Assembly: GCF_003362805.1 (NCBI RefSeq)
Contig: NZ_QNQT01000011.1
Coordinates: 1 to 64,000, forward strand
DNA length: 64,000 nt
Direction of reading: 5' to 3'
Source: Neobacillus piezotolerans
GTDB lineage: Bacteria; Bacillota; Bacilli; Bacillales; Cytobacillaceae
Both the position numbers and the translations under genes were made by a program. Shown piece after piece: positions 60,929 to 64,000 of this stretch (its first letter is position 1; every line of letters begins with the position of its first letter). The notes under the pieces were generated by a model, which saw nothing but the letters and a program-made list of their open reading frames with translations, had not been told where the DNA came from and did not search any database.

Positions 60929-60986
60929 CAAAAAACGCCGGGAAGACCTCCCGGCGGCTTAAAAGGAAGGGGCCTCCCCCTTCCTT
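60929..60986 (-). terminator. Two tandem hairpins after thiT
   Basis: On the minus strand GGAAGGGG/CCCCTTCC followed by TTTT comes first, then GCCGGGA/TCCCGGC followed by GTTTTTT. Both lie right after the thiT stop; the second is the stronger terminator. Confidence 0.85.
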
Positions 60987-60992
60987 CATTTA

Positions 60993-61595
60993 TTATTGAA
61001 TATTATTAATCGACTTTCCCGGCGCAGTAACGAGCCGCGGCGAAGCCCCAAACACAAGCCCCACGATAATCGCGCAGAAAATCGCATTTGGAAGCATATA
61101 GGAACCATTGTATAAAAAAGAAAACAGGGCCACTGGTGTACCAGCGGGTGCCGAATCCGCAAAAAAGACAATGCCTCCGATGAAATGTGCCATGAACCTT
61201 AATGTGCTGCCTAACAAGACGCCAACACTCATGTAGGTAAGCCACTTGACCCTTTTATTTTCAATTTTCGCTTTTCGTACAGCGGCTGCAAATATTCCGG
61301 CGGTTCCCACCACTGTAAATGCAACCAAATAATCAAGCGCTCCCTGAACCGGGTGAATAATATATGCCTGGCCAAGGACAATTTGCAGAAGCCCAAGCAG
61401 GAAGCCGCTTAGAAGGCCTCCCTTCAACCCCCAGCGGTATGCCATTAAAAAGATCGGAACCATTGCGATCGACAGCGATCCTCCTTGCGGCCAGATTTTC
61501 AGCGAAAGAAAATTCGCCGCCATATCCAGCAAAAACGCGAGTGCCGTAAATACTGCCACCTCAACCAAAAATAATGTTTTCCTCTTTTGTTCCAT
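60993..61595 (-). CDS. thiT: Thiamine transporter substrate-binding subunit ThiT
   Basis: A 200-aa S-component of an ECF-type transporter with six hydrophobic segments. The thiamine-binding pattern GGSLSIAMVPIFLMAYRWG (about 38-56) and HPVQGALDYLVAF (about 81-93) match ThiT/YuaJ. It works with the shared EcfA/EcfA'/EcfT module encoded elsewhere. A TPP riboswitch and terminator precede it, so expression falls when thiamine pyrophosphate is plentiful. Confidence 0.94.
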   Translation of the reverse strand: MEQKRKTLFLVEVAVFTALAFLLDMAANFLSLKIWPQGGSLSIAMVPIFLMAYRWGLKGGLLSGFLLGLLQIVLGQAYIIHPVQGALDYLVAFTVVGTAGIFAAAVRKAKIENKRVKWLTYMSVGVLLGSTLRFMAHFIGGIVFFADSAPAGTPVALFSFLYNGSYMLPNAIFCAIIVGLVFGASPRLVTAPGKSINNIQ

Positions 61596-61710
61596 TTACG
61601 TATCCCCCTTGATTTTCGGGATGAAAACCATGTTTCCACCCATAATTTCCGGGTATCCGCTTGAAACCTTCCTTTTTGATATGGGTGTGCCTTGGAGGCC
61701 TTTTGCCCAA

Positions 61711-61754
61711 ATAAAAAAGCAATACAAAGACGCTTTGAAAGGGTTTTGTATTGC
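61711..61754 (-). terminator. TPP riboswitch expression-platform terminator
   Basis: On the minus strand GCAATACAAA, a 16-nt loop and TTTGTATTGC are followed by six T. It lies between the aptamer and thiT, consistent with transcription attenuation. Confidence 0.88.
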
Positions 61755-61767
61755 CGTTTATTGGCAT

Positions 61768-61860
61768 GCCACATCCCTACGCTAGCGTTAACTAACAGGT
61801 TCAAAGGGTCAGAACTCAAAACGTTCACTCTCAGCCGCCCGGGCAGCTCCCCTTGTGGAA
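61768..61860 (-). ncRNA. TPP riboswitch (Thi-box)
   Basis: The minus strand shows the conserved Thi-box elements in order: ACAAGGGGAGC near the 5' end, CGGCTGAGAGTG, then CTGACCCTTTGAACCTG, and finally AACGCTAGCGTAGGGATGTG. It controls thiT, the next gene, through the downstream terminator. Confidence 0.95.
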
Positions 61861-62009
61861 GTATTCAATTGATATCCATCTTTACTATACTATTACGGCC
61901 CACTTTTGACAACACTAAACACTGTCGGAATAAGGTAAATATCATTGGTAAGCGGGGTATTGATAAGGGTCCGATTAAATCAATAAATCCCCCTTAAAAT
62001 TTTGCATTG

Positions 62010-62037
62010 TTGAACTGGAACTCCTATGTTTGATAAT
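62010..62037 (+). promoter_or_regulatory. Promoter of the CDF transporter gene
   Basis: TTGAAC (62010-62015), a 16-bp spacer and GATAAT (62032-62037), about 30 bp before the start codon. Confidence 0.5.
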
Positions 62038-62068
62038 GTAGACATTTCACTTTACAGGAGGACAGCCA

Positions 62069-62998
62069 ATGGAAAGAAACAGCCAATTAAAGGCGGGAGA
62101 AACAGGCGCGTGGGTCAGCATCATTGCATATATCTTCCTCTCATCCTGCAAACTGGCGGCGGGTAAAATCGGGAATTCTGAAGGTTTAATGGCAGACGGG
62201 CTGAATAATTTGACCGATGTGGTTGCCTCCATAGCAGTATTGATTGGATTAAAAATATCTAGAAAACCGCCGGACAAAGATCATCATTATGGTCACTACC
62301 GGGCGGAAACAATCGCATCGCTTGTTGCCGCATTTATCATGCTTGGTGTCGGAATCGAGGTATTAATAAACGGAATCCAATCTTTCTTCGAGGGAGACAA
62401 ACCAGTGCCTGGCTGGCTGGCCGCCTGGACAGCTCTTGGATCGGCTGTGGTCATGTTTGGAGTTTATTCATACAACAAACGCCTCGCCAAAAAAATCAAT
62501 AGCGCCGCAATCCATGCGGTGGCACAGGACAACCGTTCGGATGCACTTGTCAGCATCGGAGCTCTGGCGGGAATTATCGGTTCGAAAATGGGGATTGTAT
62601 GGCTGGACATGCTGGCCGCGATAGCTGTCGGGTTTATCATTTGCAAGACTGCCTGGGAAATTTTCCGGGAAGCCTCACACGCCCTTACCGATGGATTCGA
62701 TATAAGCAAGGTACCTGGACTAAAAGAAACAATTAACTTGACGGCGGGCGTTATAGGGGTTACGGAAATAAAGGCCCGCACCCATGGAAACCAGACACTG
62801 ATTGAATCAACTATCCTTGTTGAGCCAACCCTCACCATAATTGAAGGGCATGCCATAACCGAAGCCGTTGAAAAAGTTCTGAAAACCAAGCATGGGGTCG
62901 GCTATGCGATTATCCACGTAGAACCTTATTCCGGAACAGAGATACAGAATGCGAGGAATGGCCAACCTATAAGCAAAGCAAAAAACCCGGACTTTTAA
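62069..62998 (+). CDS. Cation diffusion facilitator, Mn-type
   Basis: A 309-aa CDF exporter with six transmembrane segments and a C-terminal cytoplasmic domain. In helix 2 the metal site reads ADGLNNLTD (Asp, then Asn four residues later), and in helix 5 QDNRSD (Asp, Asp). This Asn/Asp set differs from the Asp-Asp-His-Asp of zinc CDFs and resembles manganese exporters (MntE, MneP/MneS). HHYGHYRAE is also present. AGGAGG precedes the ATG. Monocistronic between the thiT riboswitch and a bidirectional terminator. Confidence 0.88.
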   Translation: MERNSQLKAGETGAWVSIIAYIFLSSCKLAAGKIGNSEGLMADGLNNLTDVVASIAVLIGLKISRKPPDKDHHYGHYRAETIASLVAAFIMLGVGIEVLINGIQSFFEGDKPVPGWLAAWTALGSAVVMFGVYSYNKRLAKKINSAAIHAVAQDNRSDALVSIGALAGIIGSKMGIVWLDMLAAIAVGFIICKTAWEIFREASHALTDGFDISKVPGLKETINLTAGVIGVTEIKARTHGNQTLIESTILVEPTLTIIEGHAITEAVEKVLKTKHGVGYAIIHVEPYSGTEIQNARNGQPISKAKNPDF

Positions 62999-63016
62999 AA
63001 AGTACGGGTTTTTCTT
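62979..63016. terminator. Bidirectional terminator between CDF and symporter genes
   Basis: Stem AAAAACCCGGACTT / AAGTACGGGTTTTT with one mismatch and A/T runs on both sides, between converging genes. Confidence 0.85.
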
Positions 63017-63032
63017 AAGAAGAACAGCAAAA

Positions 63033-64000
63033 TTATTTATCCTGTATAAGGGAATGCCTTTGTTTCGCGCCACTTCTCTCACGCTCTTCCCTGGCCAGTT
63101 CCCTTTGCTGACGGCGGCGCTCGCCTTCAGCAACCACAACCGCGCATGAAGCATCCCCAGTAATATTCACTGCTGTCCTGACCATATCAAGCAATCTGTC
63201 GATGCCAAGGATCAGTCCGATTCCTTCTACCGGGAGATTGACCGACTGAAGCACCATCGCAAGCATGATCAGCCCGACTCCCGGTACTCCAGCTGTCCCG
63301 ATACTCGCAAGGACCGCTGTTAAAATTACGGTCAAGATTTGGGTCATACTCAAATCCACATTGTAGACCTGCGCGATGAAAATTGTCGCTACCCCCTGCA
63401 TGATAGCGGTTCCATCCATATTAATCGTTGCTCCAAGAGGCTGAACAAAACTGGAAATAGGTTCAGGCACCTTAAGATTTCTCCGGGCGGTTTCCATGGA
63501 AATCGGTAAAGTTGCATTGCTGCTTGATGTACTGAATGCAACACCCATGGCCGGCGCAAAGCCTTTAAAAAATGCAACTGGATTCATATTGCCAAGAAAA
63601 TATACAGAGCTTCCATAAGTAAGCACGGCGTGAATGATTAATCCAAGCAGAACGACTATCATATAAACCCCCATCGATTTGATCGCGCTCAAACCCTGGC
63701 TCCCAATAGCGGAGGCAATCAATCCAAACGTGCCATACGGTGCAAATTTCATTACAATATTGACAAGGTACATCATAATCTCATTGCCTTGCTCGACGAA
63801 CCGGTAAAAAGTTTTGGTTTTTTCCCCCAATGCCGTTAAAGCGAGCCCGATGAAAATCGCAAACACAATGACCTGAAGCATATTCCCGCTCGCCAGCGCA
63901 TCGATGGGGTTTGTGGGAATAATGTTCAGCAGTGTGTCACTGACGGGCGGTGCTTTTTCAGCACTGAATTCCGCGGACTTAGTATCAAACGTTCCAAGAT
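63033..64000 (-). CDS. Dicarboxylate/amino acid:cation symporter (5' end outside the window)
   Basis: C-terminal 322 residues of a DAACS family symporter (GltP/GltT type), continuing beyond the right edge; the frame is open to 63998 and begins LGTFDTKSAEFS. Signatures include LLNIIPTNPIDALASGNMLQVIVFA, the serine-rich SSSNATLPISM loop of the first re-entrant hairpin, and NMDGTAIMQG in helix 7, which binds substrate and cation. It imports glutamate, aspartate or C4-dicarboxylates with Na+ or H+. The C-terminal tail is rich in Arg/Glu (RRRQQRELAREERER). Confidence 0.92.
   Translation of the reverse strand, partial: LGTFDTKSAEFSAEKAPPVSDTLLNIIPTNPIDALASGNMLQVIVFAIFIGLALTALGEKTKTFYRFVEQGNEIMMYLVNIVMKFAPYGTFGLIASAIGSQGLSAIKSMGVYMIVVLLGLIIHAVLTYGSSVYFLGNMNPVAFFKGFAPAMGVAFSTSSSNATLPISMETARRNLKVPEPISSFVQPLGATINMDGTAIMQGVATIFIAQVYNVDLSMTQILTVILTAVLASIGTAGVPGVGLIMLAMVLQSVNLPVEGIGLILGIDRLLDMVRTAVNITGDASCAVVVAEGERRRQQRELAREERERSGAKQRHSLIQDK

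Overview
The window comes from a member of the Bacillaceae close to Bacillus. Its backbone follows the Bacillus subtilis yha-yhe chromosome segment nearly gene for gene: ecsC/ecsB/ecsA, hit, trpP, yhaH, hpr, yhaI, yhaL, prsA, yhaM/yhaN/yhaO, yhzD, yhaR, hemZ, yhaX, yheA, yheB, yheD, yheE, yheG, yheH/yheI. Sporulation-type small genes (YjcZ, YhaL, YheD), TTG/GTG starts behind strong Shine-Dalgarno sequences and many rho-independent hairpins fit a spore-forming Firmicute. I found no rRNA, tRNA or CRISPR array.

Layout. 1-9.5 kb: PAP2 phosphatase, Ecs transporter, Hit, tryptophan transporter, YhaH, Hpr, small sporulation proteins and the PrsA foldase. 9.5-15 kb: YhaM exonuclease and the Rad50/Mre11-like pair YhaN/YhaO behind a LexA-like box. 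15-18.7 kb: YhaR, HemZ, YhaX. 18.9-25.2 kb: an accessory block made of a TetR regulator divergent from a BCCT transporter, a CocE-type hydrolase, a creatinase-like M24 protein and a YebE-like membrane protein, probably one uptake-and-degradation system. 25.3-34 kb: YheA, YheB, YheD, an ABC exporter, RecQ, YheE. 34-43 kb: PucR-type regulator, MsmX, repeats, fumarase, an ECF-type sigma factor paired with a ClpP paralogue, a GNAT and an M3 peptidase. 43-47.6 kb: YheG, a TnpB-only element with a candidate guide RNA, and a secreted LVIVD protein. 47.9-52.1 kb: the YheH/YheI (BmrD/BmrC) exporter with a leader peptide and attenuator. 52-64 kb: IadA, an HPr-like operon, 52-bp tandem repeats, a class A PBP, a stress protein, the Feo iron operon with a Fur box, ThiT behind a TPP riboswitch, an Mn-type CDF exporter and a Glt-type symporter cut by the window edge.

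Most unusual: a structured leader shared by the sigma/ClpP operon and the bmr operon; the zinc-ribbon-less TnpB with its putative omega RNA; the 19-25 kb catabolic cluster with an M24 enzyme lacking most metal ligands; and the membrane hairpin at the zinc-hook position of YhaN. Two conserved genes, prsA and hemZ, are each one base short near the start, in A-rich tracts. Sequencing error is the simplest explanation.
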